A DNA stretch of 64,000 nt from Brumimicrobium sp051745635. Its GTDB lineage: Bacteria; Bacteroidota; Bacteroidia; Flavobacteriales_D; Crocinitomicaceae. The notes below the pieces were generated by a model. That model was not told the DNA's origin. It did no database searches and saw nothing but the letters and a program-made list of their open reading frames with translations. Where the stretch lies: contig JBNJEH010000001.1 in the NCBI GenBank assembly GCA_051745635.1, positions 62,001 through 126,000 on the forward strand. Direction: 5' to 3'. The position numbers and the translations under genes are program-made. Below, one piece after another: positions 33,084-40,654 of the stretch (position 1 is the first letter of the stretch; the number at the start of each line of letters is the position of its first letter).

Positions 33084-33932
33084 ATGGGAATTGAAATTTT
33101 TAAAAACAGATCATTGGTGATTGGTACGAAACACAAAAAAGAGCAAGTCATCGCACCATTGTTGGAGCAGTCAATTTCGGTGAAATGTTGTGTTCCTTTT
33201 TTATTTGATACCGACCAGTTGGGAACGTTTTCGGGTGAAGTAGAGCGGAAGTTAAATCCACTAGAAACGGCGCGTTTAAAATGTAAACTAGCAATGGATG
33301 AAACGGGATGTGATTTAGCGGTAGCAAGTGAAGGCTCTTTTGGCCAGCATCCCACTATAATTTTTGCCCCGGCAGATGATGAGCTTGTAGTGCTGGTCGA
33401 TCGTAAAAACAAACTGGAAATCATCGGAAGAAAGATTTCAACCGACACCAATTTTGATGGAAAAGCAATACAATCCATTGAAGAAGGCTTGCATTTCGCA
33501 AATGAACATGGATTTCCTTCACATGCGATGATTTTGCGTAGAAGTGAAAACGAATCTACTGATATTCATAAAAACATAAATACCAAAGAGCGATTACAGC
33601 AAAGTTTGGAAACATTTTTCAAAGATTCCGATGCTGCTTGGATAGAAACAGACATGCGCGCTATGTATAATCCGAAACGAATGCAGGTTATTGAAAAAGC
33701 AACTGAAGAATTGGTCAATAATATTGTGAATTGTTGCCCCGAATGCGATACACCAGGTTTTCAAGTAGATGAGGTGGAGTCGGGTTTACCTTGTGAATTA
33801 TGCAACAGACCAACACGTTCAACTTTAGCATTCAGGTATAAATGTTCTACCTGCAATTTTGTGGAACGATCGTACTTTCCACACGACAAAGAAAAAGAAG
33901 ATCCGATGTATTGTGATAGCTGTAACCCATAA
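33084..33932 (+). CDS. DUF6671 family protein, third gene of the dab operon
   Basis: A 282-residue protein. The N-terminal two thirds match the DUF6671 pattern (LVIGTKHKKEQVIAPLLEQ, FDTDQLGTFSGEVER, CDLAVASEGSFGQHP). The C-terminal 60 residues hold four CxxC pairs (CCPEC, CELC, CSTC, CDSC), suggesting two zinc ribbons. Function is not established. Only 3 bp separate it from dabA, so it is very probably co-translated and may serve carbon uptake or its regulation. Its stop codon overlaps a 22-bp palindrome. Confidence 0.8.
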   Translation: MGIEIFKNRSLVIGTKHKKEQVIAPLLEQSISVKCCVPFLFDTDQLGTFSGEVERKLNPLETARLKCKLAMDETGCDLAVASEGSFGQHPTIIFAPADDELVVLVDRKNKLEIIGRKISTDTNFDGKAIQSIEEGLHFANEHGFPSHAMILRRSENESTDIHKNINTKERLQQSLETFFKDSDAAWIETDMRAMYNPKRMQVIEKATEELVNNIVNCCPECDTPGFQVDEVESGLPCELCNRPTRSTLAFRYKCSTCNFVERSYFPHDKEKEDPMYCDSCNP

Positions 33933-33950
33933 CATTAATTAATGTTATGT
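33929..33950. promoter_or_regulatory. 22-bp perfect palindrome at the end of the dab operon
   Basis: CATAACATTAA is followed directly by its reverse complement, overlapping the DUF6671 stop codon, 6 bp before the icd-operon control motif. With no T-run it is less likely a terminator than a protein-binding site. Confidence 0.5.
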
Positions 33951-33956
33951 ATAATA

Positions 33957-33997
33957 AACATAAATAAAAATATATAAAAATAATTTTTAATCTTTGC
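33957..33997 (+). promoter_or_regulatory. Control region of the icd operon, matching dabB
   Basis: AAACATAAATAAAAATATAT (33957-33976) differs from the dabB motif at one base and is followed after 17 bp by TTTG (33994-33997). The match in both motif and spacing argues for one regulator acting on both operons. Confidence 0.55.
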
Positions 33998-34062
33998 TAT
34001 GTCCATACATGTGGCAAAAACACCATAGCAAATTATTGTTGAACCGATAAAAAGAAAATAGG

Positions 34063-34326
34063 ATGGCTGATTTGAAAACTGAGAAACTAACGATAAGTAA
34101 AGCAGTACTGCTTGAAAATTACTGTAAGCGTGTTGATGAAAAAATCAATGCACTGAAGTTGGAATATATGAAAGAGTGGGAAAGCAATCACAACTTTGAT
34201 TCTACTGCTATTGATTCTAAATTGAAGCAATTGGAAGATGAAAAAGAAAAACTCTGTGCAGCTTTCAAGAAACTTTCAACAGATGAAATCGCATTGGATC
34301 TTCAAGATTTGTTGAAAGCTTCATAA
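34063..34326 (+). CDS. Small coiled-coil protein upstream of icd
   Basis: An 87-residue, highly charged protein with no signal or membrane segment. Two helical stretches (about 18-40 and 50-72) have coiled-coil-like heptads rich in Lys and Glu. No family is recognised. It lies 41 bp upstream of icd behind the shared control motif, so it is probably the first gene of that operon. Confidence 0.65.
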   Translation: MADLKTEKLTISKAVLLENYCKRVDEKINALKLEYMKEWESNHNFDSTAIDSKLKQLEDEKEKLCAAFKKLSTDEIALDLQDLLKAS

Positions 34327-34367
34327 AGCTCTAGTTTAAAACACTGTAATACATTAAAGAATTTAAA

Positions 34368-35813
34368 ATGACTTCAATGAGAAAAATTTCAATAGCGAAA
34401 GGCGATGGTATTGGTCCGGAAATAATGGATGCAACCCTTAAAATAATAAAAGCGACTGATGCACAAGTTGAATTTGAAGAAGTAGCAATAGGTGAAAAGG
34501 TATACCTAGAAGGAAATACATCTGGTATATCAAAAGAAGCCTGGGATTCAATCCGAAAAAATAAAATCTTCTTAAAAGCACCAATTACTACTCCTCAGGG
34601 TGGAGGGTATAAAAGTTTGAATGTTACCATGCGCAAAACACTTGGTTTGTATGCAAATGTTCGACCTTGTCGCAGTTATTCTCCATACGTAAGTACAAAA
34701 CACCCAACTATGGATGTGGTTGTAATTCGCGAAAATGAAGAGGACTTATATGCGGGGATTGAACATCAACAGACGGCAGATGTTGCACAGTGTCTTAAAT
34801 TAATTACCAAGCCTGGCTCAGAAAAGATTATCAGATATGCTTTTGAATATGCAAAGCACTTTAATCGTAAAAAAGTGACTTGTTTTTCAAAAGACAACAT
34901 CATGAAACAAACAGATGGTCTTTTTCATAAAGTTTTTGATGAAGTAGCTAAAGAATATCCAGAAATTGAAAATGAGCACTGGATTGTAGATATTGGAACG
35001 GCAAAAATAGCGGATACACCGGAGTATTTTGATGTCGTAGTAACTTCCAATCTGTATGGAGATATCATTTCAGATGTTACTGCTCAAATAGCGGGATCTG
35101 TTGGATTAGCGGGATCTGCAAATATTGGAGCTTCCTGTTCGATGTTTGAAGCGATTCACGGAAGTGCACCCGATATTGCTGGAAAGAAAATTGCAAACCC
35201 TTCTGGATTGCTTATGGGGGCTGTTCAAATGCTGGATTACATTGGAGAAGTTAAAGCTTCAGCTGCAATTCAGAATGCTTGGCTTAAAACCTTGGAAGAT
35301 GGAATTCATACGGCAGACATCTACAATGATGAAAACAGTACCAAAAAAGTAGGTACGATGGAGTTTGCCGATGCTGTTATAACTAATTTAGGTAAACTGC
35401 CTGAGCATTTGCCTGCTGTTCAACCCGCAAAAGATAAGCCGTTTACGTTACCTCAGAATTCTCTTCCGTTACCTCATAATAAGGAACTAAAAGGAGTAGA
35501 TATATTTGTTGACGATAGCGAGAAAGATCCGGATAAAGTGGCTGCCAAATTGCAGCAAATGAATATAGGTCCCATCGAATTGGTGATGATTACCAACCGA
35601 GGTGTAAAAGTTTGGCCGAATGGTTTTGATGAAACCTTCTGCACGCAACACTGGAGATGCCGATTTACTACATCCAATGAAACAACAATAGCGAAAAAAG
35701 ATATCGTACAGTTGTTGCAAAATGCAGTTGAAAATGATGTGGATGTCATTAAAATGGAGAATCTTTATACTTTTGACGGTGAAAGAGGTTACTCGCTTGG
35801 ACAGGGCCAGTAA
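34368..35813 (+). CDS. icd: NADP-type isocitrate dehydrogenase with C-terminal extension
   Basis: A 481-residue enzyme of the isocitrate/isopropylmalate dehydrogenase family. Visible are the substrate-phosphate loop SLNVTMRKTLGLYANVRPCRS, the metal aspartates in SNLYGDIISDVTAQIAG and the cofactor loop HGSAPDIAGKKIANP. After about residue 340 there is an extra domain of about 140 residues, as in the Thermus-type long form. It oxidatively decarboxylates isocitrate to 2-oxoglutarate and CO2 in the TCA cycle. Sharing an upstream motif with dabB links a CO2-handling step with CO2 uptake. Confidence 0.92.
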   Translation: MTSMRKISIAKGDGIGPEIMDATLKIIKATDAQVEFEEVAIGEKVYLEGNTSGISKEAWDSIRKNKIFLKAPITTPQGGGYKSLNVTMRKTLGLYANVRPCRSYSPYVSTKHPTMDVVVIRENEEDLYAGIEHQQTADVAQCLKLITKPGSEKIIRYAFEYAKHFNRKKVTCFSKDNIMKQTDGLFHKVFDEVAKEYPEIENEHWIVDIGTAKIADTPEYFDVVVTSNLYGDIISDVTAQIAGSVGLAGSANIGASCSMFEAIHGSAPDIAGKKIANPSGLLMGAVQMLDYIGEVKASAAIQNAWLKTLEDGIHTADIYNDENSTKKVGTMEFADAVITNLGKLPEHLPAVQPAKDKPFTLPQNSLPLPHNKELKGVDIFVDDSEKDPDKVAAKLQQMNIGPIELVMITNRGVKVWPNGFDETFCTQHWRCRFTTSNETTIAKKDIVQLLQNAVENDVDVIKMENLYTFDGERGYSLGQGQ

Positions 35814-35843
35814 TCATATACATGAACGAAATAAATTATTGGA

Positions 35844-36443
35844 ATGATAAAAAATATAGTACTTATAGCTACTGGATTGTTTCTTGTGGCCTGTGTAGAT
35901 CAACAAGAAGCTTCTGACGAAAAACAGACTTCCGGAAAAAGTAATACAAAGACAGAAAAATCAGAAAATGAGGAACCGGATACGCTATCTAGTGCATCAA
36001 TAGAATCCATTATAGCTGATATTGATGATTATCGCAATAAGGTTGAACAAAAGTTAGAAAATCCCATTGAATTGAAAACGGAAGATTTGCGAGAAAAAAT
36101 CAAGCAAAAATGGGAGAAAATACATTTCTATACGCATGAGGATGATGTTGTTCGTATCAAGGCTTACCCTTATGATATGATTTCAAATCGAACTGAGGAA
36201 TTTTACTTAGAGGATGGAGAATTGATTCTGGCAGTGATTGAAGATGATGGTAGTAATGAACGCTCGAAAGAAGATTCTGAAATTGATAAGCTTTATTATT
36301 TTAATAATGAGAAAGTAATTTCTGAAATTAGCCGTGAAGGTGAACCAGAATATAGTGTAAGAGATAGTGATGGAGAAGAACTATTGTCTGAGGTTAATGA
36401 ATACATAAAATTATTTGAAGAACACATAAAGAAAGGAGCCTAA
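35844..36443 (+). CDS. Acidic lipoprotein, intact paralogue of the remnant at 42.0 kb
   Basis: A 199-residue lipoprotein with lipobox LVAC (cysteine near residue 17), a Ser/Glu/Lys-rich spacer and a helical plus beta domain ending DSDGEELLSEVNEYIKLFEEHI. No family is recognised. It follows icd by 30 bp and may be cotranscribed. A broken copy of its C-terminal 80 residues is found at 42011-42248. Confidence 0.7.
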   Translation: MIKNIVLIATGLFLVACVDQQEASDEKQTSGKSNTKTEKSENEEPDTLSSASIESIIADIDDYRNKVEQKLENPIELKTEDLREKIKQKWEKIHFYTHEDDVVRIKAYPYDMISNRTEEFYLEDGELILAVIEDDGSNERSKEDSEIDKLYYFNNEKVISEISREGEPEYSVRDSDGEELLSEVNEYIKLFEEHIKKGA

Positions 36444-36479
36444 CAAAATAATTGTTCAAATTGAACACCATCTCCTTTT

Positions 36480-36511
36480 GTCGGTATCGGGTTTTCGGTG
36501 CCGACTTTTTT
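36480..36511 (+). terminator. Terminator after the acidic lipoprotein gene
   Basis: GTCGGTATCG pairs with CGGTGCCGAC (two G-T wobbles) around a short loop and is followed by six T, between convergent genes. Confidence 0.85.
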
Positions 36512-36538
36512 ATGAATAAATAGTTGTTAAAAATGTGC

Positions 36539-37255
36539 TTAGTTACATTTCTTAGCGTCCTTATTCAGCACGTCCGTTTTAACAAAATCCAAGCGTAAAA
36601 TTGGATTCCATTCAAACGTGTCTATCTTTTTTAGTTCAAAGTAGTTGTTGTCTTTTTCGGTTAGAAGGCGCATTGAAAAATCGTCTTCTAACTTTTTTAA
36701 GGTGTCCAGTTCGCAACTGGATAATTCTTTTTTTACTGCTTTTGCTCCCATGTCACGAATCATTGCTGGAATTATATCTGGCTTGATATGTACAGCTACT
36801 GTTTCTTCTGTATCGATCCGTTGAATGAAGTAAATTCCTTCAAAACTGTTGTCGATATAGAAAGTATTAAATTGATAACGCCCTCCCGACAAATACATTC
36901 CAGCATCTCCAATACACGGTGAACTTTTGGCAACAATACGCGTGTTAGTTCTGTCAATTACACTATCAGGATAAAGTTCATAAAGGCCTTTTTGTAAGCC
37001 TAAAAAACCAACTACTAAACCATCACATAAATGACCGTGTAGCTTTTGAACATCATCTAAAGTGATCGTCTGTTCATTTGTCAATCGTCCTTTTGAAAAA
37101 TCGGTGTCTATGACTCGGATACTTGTGTTTTTTACTAAATCGGAAAGCTCATTTGACTGACTTTCTGCAAATTTATCTTGCGTATTTGTTTCGTTTTGTT
37201 CACATGAAATAAGCAGTGTCAAAACTCCAGCGAAGAATATTAGTTTTTTAATCAT
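36539..37255 (-). CDS. FmdE-domain lipoprotein, last gene of the ars operon
   Basis: A 238-residue lipoprotein (lipobox LLISC). Residues about 70-85 contain LHGHLCDGLVVGF, the FmdE signature with H73, H75 and C77; a further cysteine is in SSPCIGDAG. FmdE domains occur beside molybdenum formylmethanofuran dehydrogenase in archaea and are thought to bind metal. An exported, lipid-anchored version at the end of an arsenic operon is unusual. The gene overlaps arsG by 4 bp, so it is part of the operon; metal or arsenical binding is an inference. Confidence 0.8.
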   Translation of the reverse strand: MIKKLIFFAGVLTLLISCEQNETNTQDKFAESQSNELSDLVKNTSIRVIDTDFSKGRLTNEQTITLDDVQKLHGHLCDGLVVGFLGLQKGLYELYPDSVIDRTNTRIVAKSSPCIGDAGMYLSGGRYQFNTFYIDNSFEGIYFIQRIDTEETVAVHIKPDIIPAMIRDMGAKAVKKELSSCELDTLKKLEDDFSMRLLTEKDNNYFELKKIDTFEWNPILRLDFVKTDVLNKDAKKCN

Positions 37256-37956
37256 AGAAAGAAAATTATAATGTAATACAGACCAACAGCGATAAAGACG
37301 AATCCAATAACATAGCGCATTACTTTTTCAATGCGTTGTACTTTGGTGAAATAACTACTCATTTTTCCTACGGTGTAGGCTAGAATGTAAGCGAAAAAGA
37401 TCACTGGAATTCCCGTTCCAATCGCAAAAACAATAGGAAGATATAGTCCACTTGCTTCTGTAATCGTCATTGGAATCAAAACACCGAAAAACAATGCAGC
37501 ACTGTAAGGACAAAAAGCCAAAGCGAAAATAATTCCCAGGAAATAGGCGCCCCAATGTCCTTTGTCTTTAAATTTTTCAGAAAAACGTTCCTGTAAATTT
37601 GATTTTCCTAAGAAGTTTAATTTAATCACATTGAGCATGATCAACCCCACAATAATCAACAAAGGGCCGAGGATGCGCTCACCGTATTGACTAAATAATT
37701 TAGCCACCTGAAAAGTGCTTGCGCCAAAAAAGAGAATCAAACCAATGAGGGTGTAGCTCGTTGCTCTTCCCAGTGTGTAGACGATGCCACTCCAAAACAC
37801 TTTGCGCTTTTCCTCGATATTTTTTGAAATATATGCCGTAGCGGTAATGTTTGTCGCTAACGGACAAGGACTAATCGCCGTTAAAAGTCCGAGCAAAAAA
37901 GCACTCAGGAAAGCGATTTCAGATGTATGTGCGAGATTTGATAAATACTCAAACAT
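37252..37956 (-). CDS. arsG: ArsG-family aromatic arsenical efflux permease
   Basis: A 234-residue membrane protein with six helices, related to the DsbD/CcdA transmembrane domain. It has the paired motifs SPCPLATN (C31) and FCPYSAAL in helices 1 and 4. ArsG-type permeases are reported to export trivalent aromatic arsenicals in Bacteroides. It sits between arsF and the FmdE lipoprotein gene with 1-4 bp spacing or overlap. A CcdA-like electron carrier is the structural alternative. Confidence 0.82.
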   Translation of the reverse strand: MFEYLSNLAHTSEIAFLSAFLLGLLTAISPCPLATNITATAYISKNIEEKRKVFWSGIVYTLGRATSYTLIGLILFFGASTFQVAKLFSQYGERILGPLLIIVGLIMLNVIKLNFLGKSNLQERFSEKFKDKGHWGAYFLGIIFALAFCPYSAALFFGVLIPMTITEASGLYLPIVFAIGTGIPVIFFAYILAYTVGKMSSYFTKVQRIEKVMRYVIGFVFIAVGLYYIIIFFL

Positions 37957-37957
37957 A

Positions 37958-38395
37958 TTACAACTTTTCTAGTGCACTATTGAGTTTTTCGGTCAACTCT
38001 TTCTTGAAGCTATCTCCATGAATCGCATCAAAAGCCCAATTCGTTTCATCCATGATTTCTTTCTCACCATCTTTAAAAACAGTGATCGCTAATGTTGTTC
38101 CAAAAGCGGCATATTCTTCGGCGAGTGCAGCATTCTCTTCTGCTTCAGCGTTGATTAACCTGAATGTAATTAAACTGTCTTTGAGTTCTTGCTTGAACTG
38201 TTCGTTTAAGGTTTCCTTGGTTTCTTTTTCGATAGCACGACACGTTTCACAGCGATTCGCAGAGTGAAAATCATAAACAGCAACATAGTTTTTTGATATC
38301 TCTGCAGTGTTTCCCTCATTTATTTTGGCTTCTTCATTTGGAGATCCACAAGCTGCGAGAACAGCTAAACTAAGTACAAAAATCAACTTTTTCAT
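37958..38395 (-). CDS. arsF: ArsF-family nitrophenyl-arsenical reductase subunit, lipoprotein
   Basis: A 145-residue lipoprotein (lipobox LAAC, C16) with a thioredoxin-like body and a redox pair in HSANRCETCRAIE. ArsF with ArsE is reported to reduce nitro groups of aromatic arsenicals such as roxarsone before ArsG exports the product. Here the thioredoxin-like partner is encoded separately at 39821. The gene is 1 bp from arsG. Confidence 0.82.
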   Translation of the reverse strand: MKKLIFVLSLAVLAACGSPNEEAKINEGNTAEISKNYVAVYDFHSANRCETCRAIEKETKETLNEQFKQELKDSLITFRLINAEAEENAALAEEYAAFGTTLAITVFKDGEKEIMDETNWAFDAIHGDSFKKELTEKLNSALEKL

Positions 38396-38413
38396 TTTAC
38401 GTTTTTTATTTGG

Positions 38414-39391
38414 TTAAAATATTAAATTAAAGAAATATCCAGATAGTATGATACAAACGGTGACCACGCCGAAGAATATTCCTATGAGTTTCCAAGTCAT
38501 GACTTTTTTGAGTAACATCGCTTCGGGCAATGATAATCCAACCACACCCATCATAAATGCAATGGCAGTTCCGAGGGGGATTCCTTTGTCTACGAGAACT
38601 TCAATCACAGGTAAAATACCAGAGGCGTTGGAGTACATCGGCACGGCCAGAATAGTACTGATCGGTACAGCAAACCAATTGTCTTTCCCCATGTATTGTT
38701 CAAAGAAACCTTCAGGAATATAACCGTGCATCAACCCACCAATGGCGATCCCAACTATCACGTAAGGCAATATTCCTTTGATGATTCCCATGGCTTCTTT
38801 CCAGATGTTAGGCAGACGATCTACAAATCGGACGTTTCCTTCATCATATTCCTCACTTTCCCTTTCAGCATTATCGAGTACACCTTGAACCCAGGGAGTC
38901 AGGTATTTTTCCAGACTCAATTTTTGTAGAATGTAACCTGATAATGTTCCTAAAATGACGCCTGTAATCACATATATCAGTGTTGTTTTCAGTCCGAACA
39001 TCCCAAAGAAAATGGCAATAGCAACTTCATTGACAAGTGGCGACGTAATTAAAAATGAAAAAGTAACTCCCAACGGAATTCCACCTTTTACAAATCCGAT
39101 AAAAAGTGGAACTGATGAACAAGAACAAAATGGTGTGACTACGCCAAATAATGAAGCGACAAAATACTCTAAACCGTAAAGTTTCTTTCTGGAAAGGTAA
39201 TTACGCACTTTTTCTACAGGGAAATAACTGTTGACTACGCCCATCAATAAAATAATGATGAAGAGTAAGATCAGAATTTTAATAGAGTCGTAAATAAAGA
39301 AATTCAGTGCTTTTGCTAAATGAGCTTCACTAGAGAGTCCAATGGTGTCATACACCAACCAATCCGAAATATCTTGAAGCCAATCGAACAT
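38414..39391 (-). CDS. Permease of the ArsP/DUF318 family
   Basis: A 325-residue inner-membrane protein with eight or more helices. The signature PFCSCSSVPLFIGFVKGGIPLGVTFSFLITSPLVNE is characteristic of PF03773 permeases, which include ArsP, an exporter of organic arsenicals. The cysteine pair in FCSC may bind As(III). It lies in the middle of the ars operon with 1-18 bp gaps on both sides. Confidence 0.88.
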   Translation of the reverse strand: MFDWLQDISDWLVYDTIGLSSEAHLAKALNFFIYDSIKILILLFIIILLMGVVNSYFPVEKVRNYLSRKKLYGLEYFVASLFGVVTPFCSCSSVPLFIGFVKGGIPLGVTFSFLITSPLVNEVAIAIFFGMFGLKTTLIYVITGVILGTLSGYILQKLSLEKYLTPWVQGVLDNAERESEEYDEGNVRFVDRLPNIWKEAMGIIKGILPYVIVGIAIGGLMHGYIPEGFFEQYMGKDNWFAVPISTILAVPMYSNASGILPVIEVLVDKGIPLGTAIAFMMGVVGLSLPEAMLLKKVMTWKLIGIFFGVVTVCIILSGYFFNLIF

Positions 39392-39392
39392 T

Positions 39393-39791
39393 TTACTGGA
39401 TCACTTTTATTTCACCTTTAATCTCTGAACCATGACTTAACGTGTTATAAATGGTTCCAAACTTCTGAATGTTTTTGTGTAATAAATCCGTGTTTAGATT
39501 TTCGTCCGAGCTTTTGATTTCAAGCGTATAATTAATTTCCTTCATCAAAGGTGGCTTGTCTTGACGAATGCCTTCTACTTGAATTTCGGCAGTTTCATAC
39601 TCAAATTCTAAAATAGAAGAAAAGCGTTCTACATTTTTCAGGCAACACGCCGCAAAAGCACTCAGCAATAATTCTGCTGGACCCGCCTTGTCTTTATGAT
39701 CTTTATTGATCCCGAATTCATAATGATTGTTTTTGGCATCAATTTCACCAATTCCTGATTTGTTTGATGTTGCATTTACAGCATACCTCAT
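39393..39791 (-). CDS. OsmC-family protein
   Basis: A 132-residue OsmC-like protein. OsmC peroxidases use two cysteines; here FAACCLKNVERF supplies a vicinal pair in the conserved helix, while the usual second, upstream position is less clear. It may reduce organic peroxides or handle thiol adducts formed by arsenic. The stop codon is 1 bp from the permease start. Confidence 0.85.
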   Translation of the reverse strand: MRYAVNATSNKSGIGEIDAKNNHYEFGINKDHKDKAGPAELLLSAFAACCLKNVERFSSILEFEYETAEIQVEGIRQDKPPLMKEINYTLEIKSSDENLNTDLLHKNIQKFGTIYNTLSHGSEIKGEIKVIQ

Positions 39792-39820
39792 TGCTTAATT
39801 TTTTTAAATTTAAATTCGCA

Positions 39821-40057
39821 CTACCCATTAATAGCCTCCAATACTTCCGCTCTTGACGGCACTTTTCCCTTCATTTTGATAATTTCATCAACAACAACGG
39901 CGGGCGTACTCATGACATTATACTCCATTATTTTTGTAATGTCTTCGACTTTTTCAATGGTAGCTTCAATGTTATTTTCTTCTACAACTTGTCGCACTAC
40001 TGCTTCAGTTTGTTTGCACTTTGGGCAACCTGTCCCTAAAATTTTAATTGTTTTCAT
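39821..40057 (-). CDS. Small thioredoxin-like redox protein (TM0996/MTH895 type)
   Basis: A 78-residue thioredoxin fold with active site GCPKC (C11, C14) and the cis-proline segment MSTPAVVVD. It is of the short glutaredoxin-like type often encoded beside arsenic permeases. It probably supplies electrons to ArsF or to arsenate/OsmC chemistry in the cytoplasm. It is the first gene after arsR in the operon. Confidence 0.9.
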   Translation of the reverse strand: MKTIKILGTGCPKCKQTEAVVRQVVEENNIEATIEKVEDITKIMEYNVMSTPAVVVDEIIKMKGKVPSRAEVLEAING

Positions 40058-40102
40058 AATTTATGTAGTTTATCGCCAATAAACGATTGGTCGAGTAAAT
40101 TT

Positions 40103-40414
40103 TTAAGATTTATTAAATAGTTCTTCGAATAATTGTTTTGCTTTAATCCAGTTTACCTGATTGATGCAGTATTTAATTCGTGGAGGAGTGATTTCCCCTT
40201 GAATAAGTCCGGCGGTTTTTAATTCTTTCAAATGTTGTGAAATGGTCGATTGCGAAATGGGCAAAATATCCACAAGATCTCCCGTATAGCAGCAACTCTG
40301 CTTCTCCAAATGATTCAAAATTGTGATGCGTGTAGGATGTCCTAAAGCTTTCGCAAATACTGCCAATTGCGCAGCATCTTTTTCAAACTCGATATTTGAT
40401 AATGTCCTTTTCAT
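40103..40414 (-). CDS. arsR: ArsR-family transcriptional repressor
   Basis: 103 residues from the ATG at 40414. The winged helix-turn-helix is ILPISQSTISQHLKELKTAGLI, preceded by QSCCYTGDL, whose adjacent cysteines are a plausible As(III) sensor site (classical ArsR uses C-x-C). It heads the seven-gene operon running to 36539. An extended frame starts at 40462, but that adds a stretch containing the promoter box and operator, so the shorter protein is chosen. Confidence 0.9.
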   Translation of the reverse strand: MKRTLSNIEFEKDAAQLAVFAKALGHPTRITILNHLEKQSCCYTGDLVDILPISQSTISQHLKELKTAGLIQGEITPPRIKYCINQVNWIKAKQLFEELFNKS

Positions 40415-40433
40415 ATTGCTTATCGCAAATGTA
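40415..40433 (-). promoter_or_regulatory. ars operon -7 box and overlapping ArsR-type operator
   Basis: On the minus strand TACATTTG (40433-40426) is a perfect -7 box, immediately followed by an inverted repeat TTTGC-GATAA-GCAA. Repressor binding there would block transcription, consistent with ArsR autoregulation. Confidence 0.55.
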
Positions 40434-40454
40434 CGATTGGTTTTTGAGGGAGAA

Positions 40455-40470
40455 AGTGACAAAAGTCACA
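40455..40470. promoter_or_regulatory. CRP/FNR-family-like operator upstream of arsR
   Basis: AGTGA-CAAAAG-TCACA is a near-perfect match to the TGTGA-N6-TCACA consensus of CRP-type regulators and contains a perfect GTGAC-N4-GTCAC inverted repeat. It lies 22-37 bp upstream of the ars -7 box. Confidence 0.45.
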
Positions 40471-40595
40471 TATGGGGAAATAGTAATTCAGTTTTTATTC
40501 ATCATTAACATCAATTACCAGATGATTTTCAAGCTCGTTAAATAGCTTTTCAGCATTACTGACGAGATTTTTTCAGGTATAGAATAAGTTGATTC

Positions 40596-40641
40596 ACCCT
40601 TGTTTTGTTACAATAATCTAGAATATTTACCCTTGTTTTGT
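40596..40641 (+). repeat. Paired 13-bp repeats (33-bp period) before the second DUF4143 gene
   Basis: ACCCTTGTTTTGT occurs at 40596-40608 and 40629-40641. The two-copy layout with one-third-of-100-bp spacing mirrors the 32-bp pair before the first DUF4143 gene, although the sequence differs. Confidence 0.65.
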
Positions 40642-40654
40642 GTTAAGTAGGTTA

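Noticed and set aside
40495..40570. Minus-strand stretch reading SNAEKLFNELENHLVIDVNDE then stop
   Set aside because: It looks like the end of a protein but is only about 24 codons with a stop just before it and no start; possibly a gene remnant, too short to call.
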